Assembly: GCA_002077065.1 (NCBI GenBank)
Contig: NAJO01000011.1
Coordinates: 643,001 to 707,000, forward strand
Origin: Cryoendolithus antarcticus
Lineage: Eukaryota; Ascomycota; Dothideomycetes; Cladosporiales; Cladosporiaceae
Length of the DNA: 64,000 nt
Direction of reading: 5' to 3'
Part shown: positions 55,190 through 64,000 of the stretch, in pieces
Numbering within the stretch: the first letter of the stretch is position 1
How the letters are laid out: each line of letters opens with the position of its first letter
The notes under the pieces: generated by a model
Seen by the model: only the letters and a program-made list of their open reading frames with translations
The model's database searches: none
Told to the model about the DNA's origin: nothing
Made by a program: the position numbers and the translations under genes

Positions 55190-55322
55190 GGCGGCGCTAC
55201 AGGAGTCCGACAAGGTGAGGTATCACGAGCGTGTGAACGAGGGTAGGAGAGTCAGACAGCCGAGAGTGTTCTAAGAATATTCGAGGAGTATACCAAAGCT
55301 ACATACAATCATTCCAATTCCC

Positions 55323-56837
55323 TTACTCCCTCCCCCCAATCCTCCTGACCCAATCATCCCCCACTCTCCCCACATCCACAACCTCAATCTCCTTCCCCAA
55401 GCCCACCATCTGGCTCCTCTCATACCACCGCTTCTCCTCCCTCCCAGCCTCATCCTCAGTCTCCGAATCCACTAACCCAGCAAACCCCCCATCACCAGCA
55501 ACCAAAATCGTGTGCCCGACCCAGCCCTTCAGCTGTCCGACAGTCTCGCCCTGGCGCCCAGAGAGCGTGTCAGAGATGTACACGATCTGCGGCGCGAGGT
55601 GCTTGAGGATCTGAATGTAGCCCGCCGGGGTTGTGAAGGGTAGGATCTGCGATGGTGAGGAGACGAGGGTCTGGGCTTGGGTGTAGAGGGCGTCGAAGGC
55701 GGAGCTTGGAGCGTCGGCTTGGTCTTTGGGTGAGATGCGGGGGGAGATAGAGGCAAGTTCGGAGCCCGGGGTGACTGCAGGGGTGGAGATGGCGGAGTAG
55801 GAGGAGCCGAGGTTGGAGTGGGTTTTGGAGGGTTGGTAGTCGAGGGGTGGGAGGGTCTTGAGAGAGGGGGAGTAGATTAGGACGTAGAGGTCGGTTGTTG
55901 AGGGGTCGGTTGTTGAGGGGAGGTGGGAGAGGATGGACTGCAGCGTTGTTAGTAGGGTTCACGTGTGTCGCGAGGGTCAAGCGACACTCACGGCATGCTC
56001 AGTCCTGTAGTCCGCCTCATTGTCGTCATGCCCATCATTATCAAGATCAGCACTGACAACAATAGCAACGCTCTTCTTCCCGCTCGCCCTTTCCTGCGCA
56101 TCCCTCGCAGTCCTGGCAACGCCAGCTCGCTTGCCACTCTCGATTTCCACGGGTCCAACATGCATCTTCTCCTCAGCCTCCTCAGACCACCTCTCATGAT
56201 CACTGAAGCCCTCTCGCTCCTCCTTGCGCTCGCGCCTTTGCCCCTGGCCCTGCACATAGTACTCATCCTTGTCTTCCTCCATGATCCTGCCCAGGGCAGA
56301 GCCAGCTGCCGCGGCAGCAGCGCCGACTTGACGCGATGCAGTGTCGAAGAACTGCTGCGGGGAGGGCGTGCGACGCATTGCACCTTTCACTTGGCCGAAG
56401 AAGGTGCCGTCATCCGGCTGCTGCTCCTGTTGTTGCACGCTACGACTCTGCATCTCAGACGCGGAGTAGTAGCTCGACGCCTCACCACCGGCAGGTGGAG
56501 GTCCTCCCTGCGGCCCAGCGCTCTGGCTTGGTAAAGGTCCTCCATAGGGCGGCATGTTCTGGCCTGCTTGAGGTGGTGGCCCGCCATAGGGCTGAGGCGG
56601 TCCCTGGTTGCTTGGTCCTTGGGCTGGTCCTTGCGACGGACGCGAAGGCTTGTCGTGGTGGTAGTCGTCTTCGTTGTCACGTATGGACCAGACCCAAGCT
56701 GCGAGACCTCCCAGTGCGATCGAGCTGATCGTGATAAGAGGTACCCAGTAGCCGAACGCGCTATGTTGACGTCCGGAGGATGGGGGCGGAGGCGCGTACA
56801 GCGGGCGCCGGTTACGCTGGCCACGATCATAGGACAT
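55323..56837 (-). CDS. Peroxin 22-like membrane protein
   Basis: Exons 56837-55992 and 55937-55323, 486 residues; the 54-nt phase-0 intron has a perfect CTAAC branch. Residues 1-25 are basic and Tyr/Pro-rich (MSYDRGQRNRRPLYAPPPPS), followed by one membrane span (YWVPLITISSIALGGLAAWV). A long Gly/Pro/Gln-rich linker leads to an alpha/beta domain that begins KKSVAIVVSADLDND and ends QMVGLGKEIEVVDVG with DDWVRR. I recall this layout as the fungal 'peroxin 22-like' group: Pex22 anchors the ubiquitin-conjugating enzyme Pex4 at the peroxisome, where Pex5 receptor recycling also needs the RING peroxin Pex10, encoded 6 kb away. The assignment rests on layout and remembered annotation rather than a signature motif. 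Confidence 0.65.
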
Positions 56838-57296
56838 GGTCGCGTCGTTGTCGTGATCACATCAGAATCGTTTTATGTACACCAGGATAATCAAAGGTGC
56901 TGATGACCCGCTGTCATTGTTGTCGCGACGGCTTCGAGGTGGCTGGAGCTCAGCCTTACCGAGCTCCCAAGCTTCGCCCTGACAACGCCACCACTCGGCC
57001 TTCCGCCCTCCATCCCGAGCGTCTCCTCCCTCAACACCCTCACAACGCATCCTGTTCGAGATATGTTACGTGCGGATAGTCGCTTCTAGGGCGGCTCGAG
57101 GCTGTTATATTGAGGCTCCAGGTAGGCTACGAAGTACAGCATGCATCCTGAACGCAAGTACCTACGCTCGTACACATACGCATGAGCAATGTGAGTCAGC
57201 TCTCTCTCTCTCAGGTTACTATTCATATAGCGGCAGCACCGTAGTCCCTGCTCTGGTCGCTTTCTCTTTCATTCATCTACTCCCTCATCCAGAAAG
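56838..57296. other. Divergent intergenic region
   Basis: Between the starts of the Pex22-like and methyltransferase genes. CT-rich tracts near 57200 and 57260-57295 are typical of fungal core promoters. Confidence 0.5.
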
Positions 57297-58139
57297 ATGT
57301 CGACTACCGCAGAGCCCGGCTACGCGCCCGGCTACACAACAACAACCCACCACGAATTCCGCACCGCCCATAACTCTGCCGCCTACCTGCTTCTCACACT
57401 GGAGGAGCTCTGTGCTACCACAACGAACCCAACGCTACTAGACGTCGGCTGCGGAAGCGGCACCATTACAGCGTCCTTCGCCACGCTCTTCCCAAACCTC
57501 CACATCACAGCCCTAGATCTCTCGCCCGAGATCCTCACACGCGCGAAAGCCCACGCAGATAAGCTAGGAGTTAGTGACAGGATCACTTTCAAGTCCGCGA
57601 ACGTCTACGACCTCGTAGCCTCCCTCGGTGATGACACTAAGTTCGACGTCGTGCACGCTCATCAAATGCTCGTCCACCTATCCGATCCTGTGAAGGCGAT
57701 GCAGCAGCTACTTTCCGTGGCGAAATTTGGAGGCTGGCTAGCATGTCGTGATATTTGCATGCGCACCTTCACGTTCTATCCAGACACCGAGATCCTACAA
57801 TCGTGGACGAGGCTGCAGCTCGCCACGCACAACGCTAGTGGTGGAAGTTCGAACGCTGGTGCGAGTCTAGGGGCATGGGCTGTGCAGGCTGGTGCAAGCA
57901 GGAAGAAAGTCAAGCTTGGGATGGGGAGCTGGATGTATGCCAGTCCAGAGGAGCGGAAGGTGTGGGGCGGGACGTTCAGAGATCGCATTATCAGCGGTAG
58001 TATGAGGACCACGGCGTTGGAGCTCGGTATTGCGAGTGAAGCGGAAATGGACGAGATGGCGAAGGAGTGGGAGAGGTGGATGGCAAACGAGGATGCATGC
58101 AGTGGAAGTCTGCATGGGGAGTTGTTGGTTCAGAAGTAG
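57297..58139 (+). CDS. Class I SAM-dependent methyltransferase
   Basis: Single exon, 280 residues. Motif I, the SAM-binding loop, is LLDVGCGSGTITASFA (about 46-61), the acidic end of strand 2 is ITALDLSPEIL, and FDVVHAHQMLVHLSDPVKAM gives motifs IV and post-IV. This is the UbiE/Methyltransf_11/25 type. The N-terminus (Thr/Tyr/Gly-rich, EFRTAHNSAAYLL) is similar to fungal UMTA-like and secondary-metabolite methyltransferases. No partner genes for a biosynthetic cluster are nearby, so the substrate (quinone, sterol, small molecule) is open. A C-terminal amphipathic region (EAEMDEMAKEWERWM) caps the fold. Confidence 0.85.
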   Translation: MSTTAEPGYAPGYTTTTHHEFRTAHNSAAYLLLTLEELCATTTNPTLLDVGCGSGTITASFATLFPNLHITALDLSPEILTRAKAHADKLGVSDRITFKSANVYDLVASLGDDTKFDVVHAHQMLVHLSDPVKAMQQLLSVAKFGGWLACRDICMRTFTFYPDTEILQSWTRLQLATHNASGGSSNAGASLGAWAVQAGASRKKVKLGMGSWMYASPEERKVWGGTFRDRIISGSMRTTALELGIASEAEMDEMAKEWERWMANEDACSGSLHGELLVQK

Positions 58140-58534
58140 TGAGCGCCCCGAGATTACGAGCGACGACCATCGCTACACTTACATTGCGATGCTCTGTAGG
58201 TTCGGGACTATCACAGCAAGGTGAGTCAGGCACAGGCCATGGCGTTAAGCCGCAGACGATCTCAGCCTGGCGGTGAACGCCCTTTCAAGAGTTGGTCTAG
58301 CGGCTTCACGGGCACGTGACCTGGACATCAGAGCACAAGACCAGACTCCTACCCCAACCCGGGTTGCCTAACCTTCCGCACCTGCTGCCACACAAATCAG
58401 ACTGCCAAGATCAGCAGCCCATTAGCTTCTCGACGCCCTTCGAGCTTCAAGACGCCCCGCCAGCGCAACGACCGCCCTTCCGTCTGCATACCCCAGGTTG
58501 CCTTCTTCTACCTGCATGCTACGACCTATCAGCG
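58140..58534. other. Intergenic, no gene seen
   Basis: No coding signal; presumed promoter of the following gene. Confidence 0.5.
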
Positions 58535-59075
58535 ATGTCGAACAACGCCTCATATGCAACGCCCCGCATACTTCTGGAGCTGGACGATAACGATTGGGTC
58601 GGCCGCTCTGTGCTTGCGCGCGAAGCTGCATACCTGTTCCCTCAAGGCCAGAGGAACGGGTGAGTTTTTTTTCTTTCCTGAAGAACTAACGTCCGGGAGG
58701 CGTAGACCCTTTACTCCCACTGGGCGGTTGATCTGCCCTGCGTCCGACTGCCGTACCTCCTTCAGCCGCAACGCCGACCTCCTCCGTCACGTGGCCACCG
58801 TCCACGAGGTCGCCAAGAAGTTCATCTGTCCAGCAGTCGGCTGCCTCAAGCACGGCACGACTCCTCCAGCCTTCCCTCGCGCCGACAAACTGTCCGACCA
58901 CATCCTCGCCGTTGATGAGCAGTCACACTGGATGTTCACCTGCCACGATGTCACTTGCGAAGTCGCGATGCATATGACGCTAGCGAAAATTGTTGAGCAC
59001 TTTGAGGGTTGTCGTGAGGGACGGGAGTTGCATGGAAAGTCGGCCACGCGAAACGCTCTTCAGAGGACGCAGTAG
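58535..59075 (+). CDS. Small C2H2-type zinc-finger protein
   Basis: Exons 58535-58659 and 58706-59075, 164 residues; the 46-nt intron starts GTGAGT followed by a run of T and ends GCGTAG. The first 40 residues (ILLELDDNDWVGRSVLARE) are unrecognised. Exon 2 has one canonical finger (C-x4-C-x12-H-x4-H: CPASDC ... RHVATVH). A second, degenerate finger starts CPAVGC and has a longer loop (PRADKLSDH). A possible third Cys/His set follows (CHDVTC ... VEHFEGC). Similar single-to-triple finger proteins are common in Pezizomycotina as lineage-specific, probably DNA-binding factors. Targets are unknown. Confidence 0.72.
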
Positions 59076-59355
59076 GAATGCTAGGTAGTCTCGTCGGTGA
59101 AAGCTTGCCACCTCAATCGCATAACGAGGATGACCAGATCTGATGAATGGAGGGTATTGACACGAGAGTATTGGTGCGCTGGAGAGTGAGTCCGTAGGAA
59201 CGTAAAGAATTGATCAGCAGTGCATTGTCTCAACTATTGTCACATGACACAAGGGAACAGACGCTAAAGCAGACTGTACACATCGAACTCTTGCCTTGCC
59301 TTGTCAAATCCCCACAACCCCAGCTTCTACCCACACATCATCTTCGACACCTGAT

Positions 59356-60614
59356 CTATCGCCGTGCCTGACGAGGGTTCATCTTGTTCGGCAGTCCAGT
59401 CAACGCAGGTGGGTTGTACTAGATTTGAGTCAGCATCTCATTACCCAACACCCACATTGCTCAGTCCAGGAGCACTCACCTGCAACTTCCTCGTCTTAAC
59501 AACACTCCACTTATACCTCTTGATCCACACACTCAACGCAAACAACACGCTACCAATAGCCATAACCTTCCATCCCATCTTCTTGCGATCATCCATCTCA
59601 GGCTCCGCGCTCCAGTTCAAGAACTCCACAACATCCTTCGCCATCTGGGAAGTAGTAGCCGGTGTGCCATCTTCGTAGTCCACGAGCCCATCGTACAGAA
59701 CACGAGCCATGGCGATGCCGGTACCGGGGAAGTAAGGGTTGAAGTTCAGCCCGGACTGCACGACGGCGCCGGCTGGTGGTTCTTCGGGGTAACCAGTCAA
59801 GAGGGAGAAGATGTAGTTGCAGCCGCCGTGGCGGGCTTTGACCATCAATGAGAGATCTGGGGGCAGAGCGCCGTTGTTCGCCGCACGCGCAGCCTCATCG
59901 TTCTTGTACGGCGAGGGGATGTAGTCGGAGAGCTTGCCTGGGCGCTTTTCGATCTCACCCTCGTTGTTGGGCTCGGTGTCGTACTCGTTCTCTTCGGCGA
60001 GGGCTTTCGCTTCGTCGACCGTCATCATGGTGCCTACCAGTGTGCGCCAGGGGATGCGCTTGAGGGAGTGGCAGGAGGCGCAGACTTCGCGGTAGACTTG
60101 GAAACCACGGCGGAGGGCGGCGTGGTCGTAGGTCTTGAGGAATTTCTCGTGCTCCCATGGGTAGGGCGTGGCGTGGAGGCTGCGTGTTGTTAGTTTGAGG
60201 TCTTGAGTTTCTTCCCGTCCGCCCGAGCTAGGTTGTTGTGGCGGGATGTCCTGTCACTTACCCTTCCTCTTGCATTGTCATGGCGTGTGCGGTGCGGCCG
60301 AACTGCGTGTAGTACCACGTGCAGGACCCAATGGCGAGGATCGTGGATGCGGACAGGGTGGCGGTGTTCTTCCATGTGGGAGCGGATTCGGCGGAAGACT
60401 GGGACGAGGCATTGCGCTGTTGAGACACCTGCATTAGCTCCCATATGTACCTCCCATCTCTCCCATGACCTCAAGCATCTGTCCATCGTATCTATAGCTT
60501 CTCCCAAAGCTCCCTCGACACAGTGAACGCAATCAAACTCACCACAGTCCTCGTCGCCCCGGTCTTCGCATTGGCGAATGCGCGCGCCGTGCGCAGTGAT
60601 GTTCGAGCGAACAT
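59356..60614 (-). CDS. CYT1: Cytochrome c1, heme protein of complex III
   Basis: Four exons (60614-60543, 60416-60262, 60179-59480, 59418-59356), 329 residues. The N-terminus (MFARTSLRTARAFANAKTG) is a mitochondrial presequence; a second hydrophobic sorting stretch follows (LSASTILAIGSCTWYY), as expected for bipartite import to the intermembrane space. The heme c site is CASCHS, preceded by YDHAALRRGFQVYREV, and the likely Met ligand lies in GIAMARVL. A C-terminal membrane anchor (WKVMAIGSVLFALSVWIKRY) is followed by KTRKLQYNPP. The last exon codes only 20 residues and is needed for the conserved YNPP end; without it the frame would finish VSAPGLSNVGVG. Introns are 126, 82 and 61 nt. This subunit passes electrons from the Rieske protein to cytochrome c. 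Confidence 0.95.
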
Positions 60615-61157
60615 GTTGTCGGAGGTAGTCTCAGCGCTTGAGACTGCCGGTGTGTGCGGAGAGGGTGGAGCGGAGTGGTGAGAAGTGATGGCGATGCGTG
60701 GTGCTGTTGCTTCTCGAGAGGAGAGGCTTGATGAGTGCTTCCGCTGCACGCTGATTGGCTGAGAAGAACATGCACGGTAACTCTATTTCCACGATGCAAG
60801 ATCTGGCATTGGAGAGCTTTGCAACATCGACTGTAGGTATTTTCACATGCACAAGTCAGATCTGCATCTCGTTGATATGCTGCCAGGTGTTCGTTCGCTT
60901 GCCCGTTTGTTGGTCTGTGGGTATCTCATGTATGTGACTTCGTTCAGATTTGCTTGGCTGGTGTCGGGTGCAATCGGCTGGATCAGAAGCTGGAGCGCAA
61001 CACAGTCAAGACACATTCTTATTCTGGGTCTATAGTACACTATCGTATATGCGTACAGCGCTATATTTCGTGCCCACCGCCAGTGTATAGTTTTGTAGTC
61101 CGGATTGCTAACTCCTTGCCCTTCCTCACTTGTTCCACGCTTGGCGCAATAAACTTC
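60615..61157. other. Intergenic, no gene seen
   Basis: CYT1 promoter and 3' flank of the GPI-type gene; no coding signal. Confidence 0.5.
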
Positions 61158-61810
61158 CTACAAGAGGGCAACCATACCACCAGTCGCCATCATCAACCCC
61201 CCAACGAAAGTCGGCAAAGCAGTAACCCCCGCAGCCCCAGCAGCGCTCGTCGCGGATCCAGCAGCGCTCGTAGCGGATGCGGCGGCCGAATTTGCTCCGC
61301 CTGTGACGCTGGATAGGCCGCCGGCGGCACCTGATGTTGCGGTTGATGCGGCGCCAGCGGCACCTGAGGTAGCACCAGAGGCTACGACTGCGGCAGCGGA
61401 TGTTGCGGTCGAGAGGCGCTACCTGGAAGAGATGAGTGTACGCTATCAGGGAGAAGGGAGTACTGAAATGTGCTTACCTGCACCCGATGTAGCTGCACCA
61501 GCAACAGAGGAGGCACCGCTTGTAGCTGATGAGAGTGCACCGGCTGTACGATCATATCAGCTCAGAACAAGACTGCAGATGACCGGAGTGGGGACTTACC
61601 GGCACTGCTTGTGACGGTCCCAGCCGCGGATGAGGCTCCGCTGACCACGGATGACTCAACACCACTTACAGCGCTCGAGGCATCGCTGACCGCCGAGGAG
61701 AGCAGAGAGGTAGCTCCGCCGCCGACCGCGGATGTGAGATCACCGAGGGGTGAGGTTTGGGCGGTGGCGAGGGCGGCTGCTGAGAGAACGATGAGGCTCT
61801 TGATCTGCAT
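61158..61810 (-). CDS. Ala/Ser-rich GPI-anchored surface-type protein; splice pattern unresolved
   Basis: Exon 1 starts at 61810 with a signal peptide (MQIKSLIVLSAAALATAQ) followed by Ala/Ser/Val repeats (SAVSDASSAVSGVESSVVSG). A GTAAGT donor follows SSAG; exon 2 (GALSSATSGASSVAGAAT) has good borders (GTACAG, GTAAGC). The 3' exon reads LSTATSAAAVVASGATSGAA and ends VTALPTFVGGLMMATGGMVA LL, a plausible GPI signal, with stop at 61158-61160. The phases of exon 2 and this last frame do not match with the obvious CCAG acceptor near 61431; that acceptor leads to an early stop. Either an unusual site is used or there is an indel. Repeats such as GSATSAAGAAG suggest a structural wall protein. Confidence 0.6.
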
Positions 61811-62462
61811 TGTGGTGTTTGTTTGGGCAATTGAGGATGGAATGGAAAGGGCTAGTCTTGTGGCGAGTAGTGATGAAAGTGTAGCGTATGAGAATGGAGT
61901 ATGAGAATGGAAACGTTATAGAGTACTTTACCTATGAAATAGTTACACTGTACGCAGCGCACTCCGATGCTCATCATTGACCTCGTAACAACGGATCTCA
62001 TGACGAGGTCGTGCCGTACTGTCAGAGCACTGCAACTTCTGCCTCAGGTTGCCCTGATGTGCAGCTTGTCGAGAGCGGCCAGCGGCGAGTCTCACAGGGA
62101 TCCGCATGCGTAGTCGGGCGGCTGAGCAATTGCTTGATCTCTGTGGCCGCGCGTGACGGGCTTGGCTGGCACCTTGGGCTGTGGATCTGGATTTGTTATG
62201 GCGTTGAATTTAGCGGTGTCGATCGATTACCGTCCCCTACGTCGATGACTTGATAATTTACGGCGAAACATGGGTAGGCCACATGCCATCGCGATGGCGA
62301 TTGGGATGATCAAGTTGGATGAACCAGGTCGTCGGTACAACGGCCGGGATGAGCGGACCGCACCTTCCTCACGAGCCTCGGTAGATGAGGAATCTCGAGA
62401 TATGAGCTCCGCGATGGTGTGGCTACCGTAGTGCGCAATCCCACCATACCATACTCACCACC
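61811..62462. other. Divergent intergenic region
   Basis: Between the GPI-type gene and PEX10 starts. No coding signal. Confidence 0.5.
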
Positions 62463-63584
62463 ATGTCCGATCACGTTCGCGACGCGCCACTCTCTTCAGA
62501 CAGACGCGCCCTCCAGTCCTTCCACTACCCTTTTGCCTCCAGCCCAGATATAATACGCTCCCACCAGAAGGACGCTTACTTCCAGTCCCACCTCCTGCTC
62601 CAGCTCCAATCAATCCTACGCTCCTTGTACGGCACCCGCACAGTCCACAACTGGGAGAACGAAGCGCGGACCTTTACGGAACTGCTCTACCTCAGCCTTA
62701 CGACGTTCCTTGGAAATCGAACGCTGGGTGAGGAGTACACAGACATAGTCCAGATTCACGCCTCAACCCACCGGCTACCGAGCATAGCGCGAAGGAGCGC
62801 ATACATCTTGTCAGCTGTGCTCCTCCCGTATGGACTCACGCGAGTGCTGCCGTCTTTTCGGCGGCGACTGAGAGCGAAGCTCGAAGCCGTCCTCCACCAA
62901 CAGGACTCGAAGCGATCGACGACCGCGCACCAGCTGTCTACATACATCCTAGAGCATCTGGACACTCTCACCTCCCCCTCCCTCCTCTCAGCCCTCGTGC
63001 TAGCGACCTTCTACTTCACAGGCGCCTACTACACGCTTTCCAAACGGCTGTTCAATTTGCGCTACATCTTCACGCGGAAAATCGAGCCCTCTTCGCAGCG
63101 AGCTGGGTACGAGGTGCTGGGAGTCTTGCTGGCAGCTCAATTACTTGTTCAGGGCTACCTACACGTTCAGACGGTGTACACAGCCAACTCCGCGGTCCCC
63201 GTAACACCACAAGCCGGGAGTGCGGTGATAGACGGCGGGGTTGAAATAGGCACTATGCCAGACGCCAACCTTCTCGCACCCATCCCGGCACCCTCCTCCT
63301 CCGATCCTGTAGCGCAGAAGAAGCATCTAGCGCACATCACGTCCACGCCCTACCATCCTGGACCGGTCGTGGATCTTGAGGACGCGGAGCAATTACAATA
63401 CATCTCTGGCAAGCAATCCCGGAAATGCACGCTCTGCCTCGAGCCCATGAAAGATCCCTCCGTAACAACTTGCGGGCATGTTTTTTGCTGGACATGTGTG
63501 ACGGAGTGGCTGAGGGAGCAGCCAATGTGTCCGTTGTGTAGGCAGGGGACGGGTGTGCAGCACGTTCTGCCTTTGAGAGGGTGA
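62463..63584 (+). CDS. PEX10: RING-finger peroxin Pex10
   Basis: Single exon, 373 residues. The N-terminal Pex2/Pex12 domain (HQKDAYFQSHLLLQLQSILR, TELLYLSLTTFLGNRTLGEEY) contains hydrophobic membrane segments (LPSIARRSAYILSAVLLPYG; LLSALVLATFYFTGAYY; GVLLAAQLLVQGYL). The C-terminal RING is C3HC4: CTLCLEPMKDPSVTTCGH, then CWTCVTEWL and CPLCR, at about residues 320-358. Pex10 forms the peroxisomal ubiquitin-ligase complex with Pex2 and Pex12 that ubiquitinates the import receptor Pex5. All RING ligands are present. Confidence 0.95.
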   Translation: MSDHVRDAPLSSDRRALQSFHYPFASSPDIIRSHQKDAYFQSHLLLQLQSILRSLYGTRTVHNWENEARTFTELLYLSLTTFLGNRTLGEEYTDIVQIHASTHRLPSIARRSAYILSAVLLPYGLTRVLPSFRRRLRAKLEAVLHQQDSKRSTTAHQLSTYILEHLDTLTSPSLLSALVLATFYFTGAYYTLSKRLFNLRYIFTRKIEPSSQRAGYEVLGVLLAAQLLVQGYLHVQTVYTANSAVPVTPQAGSAVIDGGVEIGTMPDANLLAPIPAPSSSDPVAQKKHLAHITSTPYHPGPVVDLEDAEQLQYISGKQSRKCTLCLEPMKDPSVTTCGHVFCWTCVTEWLREQPMCPLCRQGTGVQHVLPLRG

Positions 63585-63658
63585 ATTTAGCGAGGACAGG
63601 GTTCATCTATGCAGCTTTATACCCCAGCCATGCTTCCAATACCTCAGGAGGAGAGACT

Positions 63659-64000
63659 CTATTTCAAGTACTTCTCCGCCTTAAGCCAATCCTCAACATC
63701 CTTCCCATCCCTCTCCAGCCAGCCAATCTTAGCGCGCACCGCATCAATAGACTGCGCCAAGTTCCTGTCGAAACCCTTCGTCGACCGTTCTTTGAAGAAC
63801 GCCTCCACATCCTCCAACTGGTCTTGCTTCGTAAACCCACTCGTAGCCATACTAACCGTGCTCCCCAGCAACGTAAAGCTAGGCGGCATCTTCTTCCGCA
63901 GTGTCTCCCAGTTCTCCTTCATCCACGCCCAGAACGCCTCAATGCCCTCTTTATGCGCCCTCAACCCGGCAAGAGGGAGGTAGACGTCCTGCTCCTTCAC
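63659..64000 (-). CDS. APE2: M1-family aminopeptidase, C-terminal end (partial)
   Basis: Only the last 113 residues are in the window; the gene continues beyond the right edge. The sequence DVYLPLAGLRAHKEGIEAFW, then LGSTVSMATSGFTKQDQLED, VEAFFKERSTKGFDRNLAQS and VRAKIGWLERDGKDVEDWL is the ERAP1-like helical C-terminal domain of fungal Ape2/Aap1-type zinc aminopeptidases. These cleave N-terminal residues from peptides in the cytosol and periplasm. The catalytic HExxH domain is not visible here. It is convergent with PEX10, with about 75 bp between stop codons. Confidence 0.88.
   Translation of the reverse strand: MKEQDVYLPLAGLRAHKEGIEAFWAWMKENWETLRKKMPPSFTLLGSTVSMATSGFTKQDQLEDVEAFFKERSTKGFDRNLAQSIDAVRAKIGWLERDGKDVEDWLKAEKYLK

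Overview
The window is nuclear DNA of a filamentous ascomycete (Pezizomycotina, most likely Dothideomycetes). Genes are closely packed on both strands. Many are split by introns of 46-62 nt with GT(A/G)(A/C)G(T/C) donors and CTAAC or CTGAC branch points. The recognisable genes are typical of such fungi: EIS1, a DED1-type helicase, nuclear homocitrate synthase, a GH3 xylosidase, PEX10, a Pex22-like protein and a CYP52-like P450. Exon borders below were worked out by hand from splice motifs, phase and family conservation.

Left part (1-31 kb), mostly conserved genes: an unrecognised 3' gene end, DPH4, a tandem pair of F-box-like genes with a C-terminal membrane segment (first copy damaged), a small F-box gene, an ArfGAP-UBA protein, ornithine aminotransferase, a small stress-type protein, a CobW-family zinc GTPase, mitoribosomal mS29, homocitrate synthase, a GNAT acetyltransferase, a GH3 beta-xylosidase, DED1, and the head-to-head ribosome-assembly pair RSA4/UTP13.

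Middle (30-42 kb): a tyrosine phosphatase, EIS1, MSH4, proteasome PRE1 (its start codon is split by an intron), then ARC40 and POP4 head to head.

Accessory block (42-55 kb): this is where the sequence is least conserved and most damaged. A thioesterase gene carries an internal TAG, a CYP52-like P450 is broken by stops and frameshifts, and a MetE-like gene is shifted near its start. A SprT-like metalloprotease copy with two stops and an altered zinc motif sits beside an intact paralogue. An intact flavin monooxygenase, a Ser/Thr-rich secreted protein and another F-box-like membrane-tail protein lie among them.

Right part (55-64 kb) returns to conserved genes: Pex22-like protein, a methyltransferase, a small zinc-finger protein, cytochrome c1, an Ala/Ser-rich GPI-type surface protein, PEX10, and the 3' end of an M1 aminopeptidase.

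I found no rRNA, tRNA, CRISPR array, transposase or reverse transcriptase. The most notable signals are at gene-structure level: a start codon interrupted by an intron, a duplicated in-frame 3' splice site, long frame-preserving introns, an intron present in only one tandem paralogue, and the cluster of decaying accessory genes.
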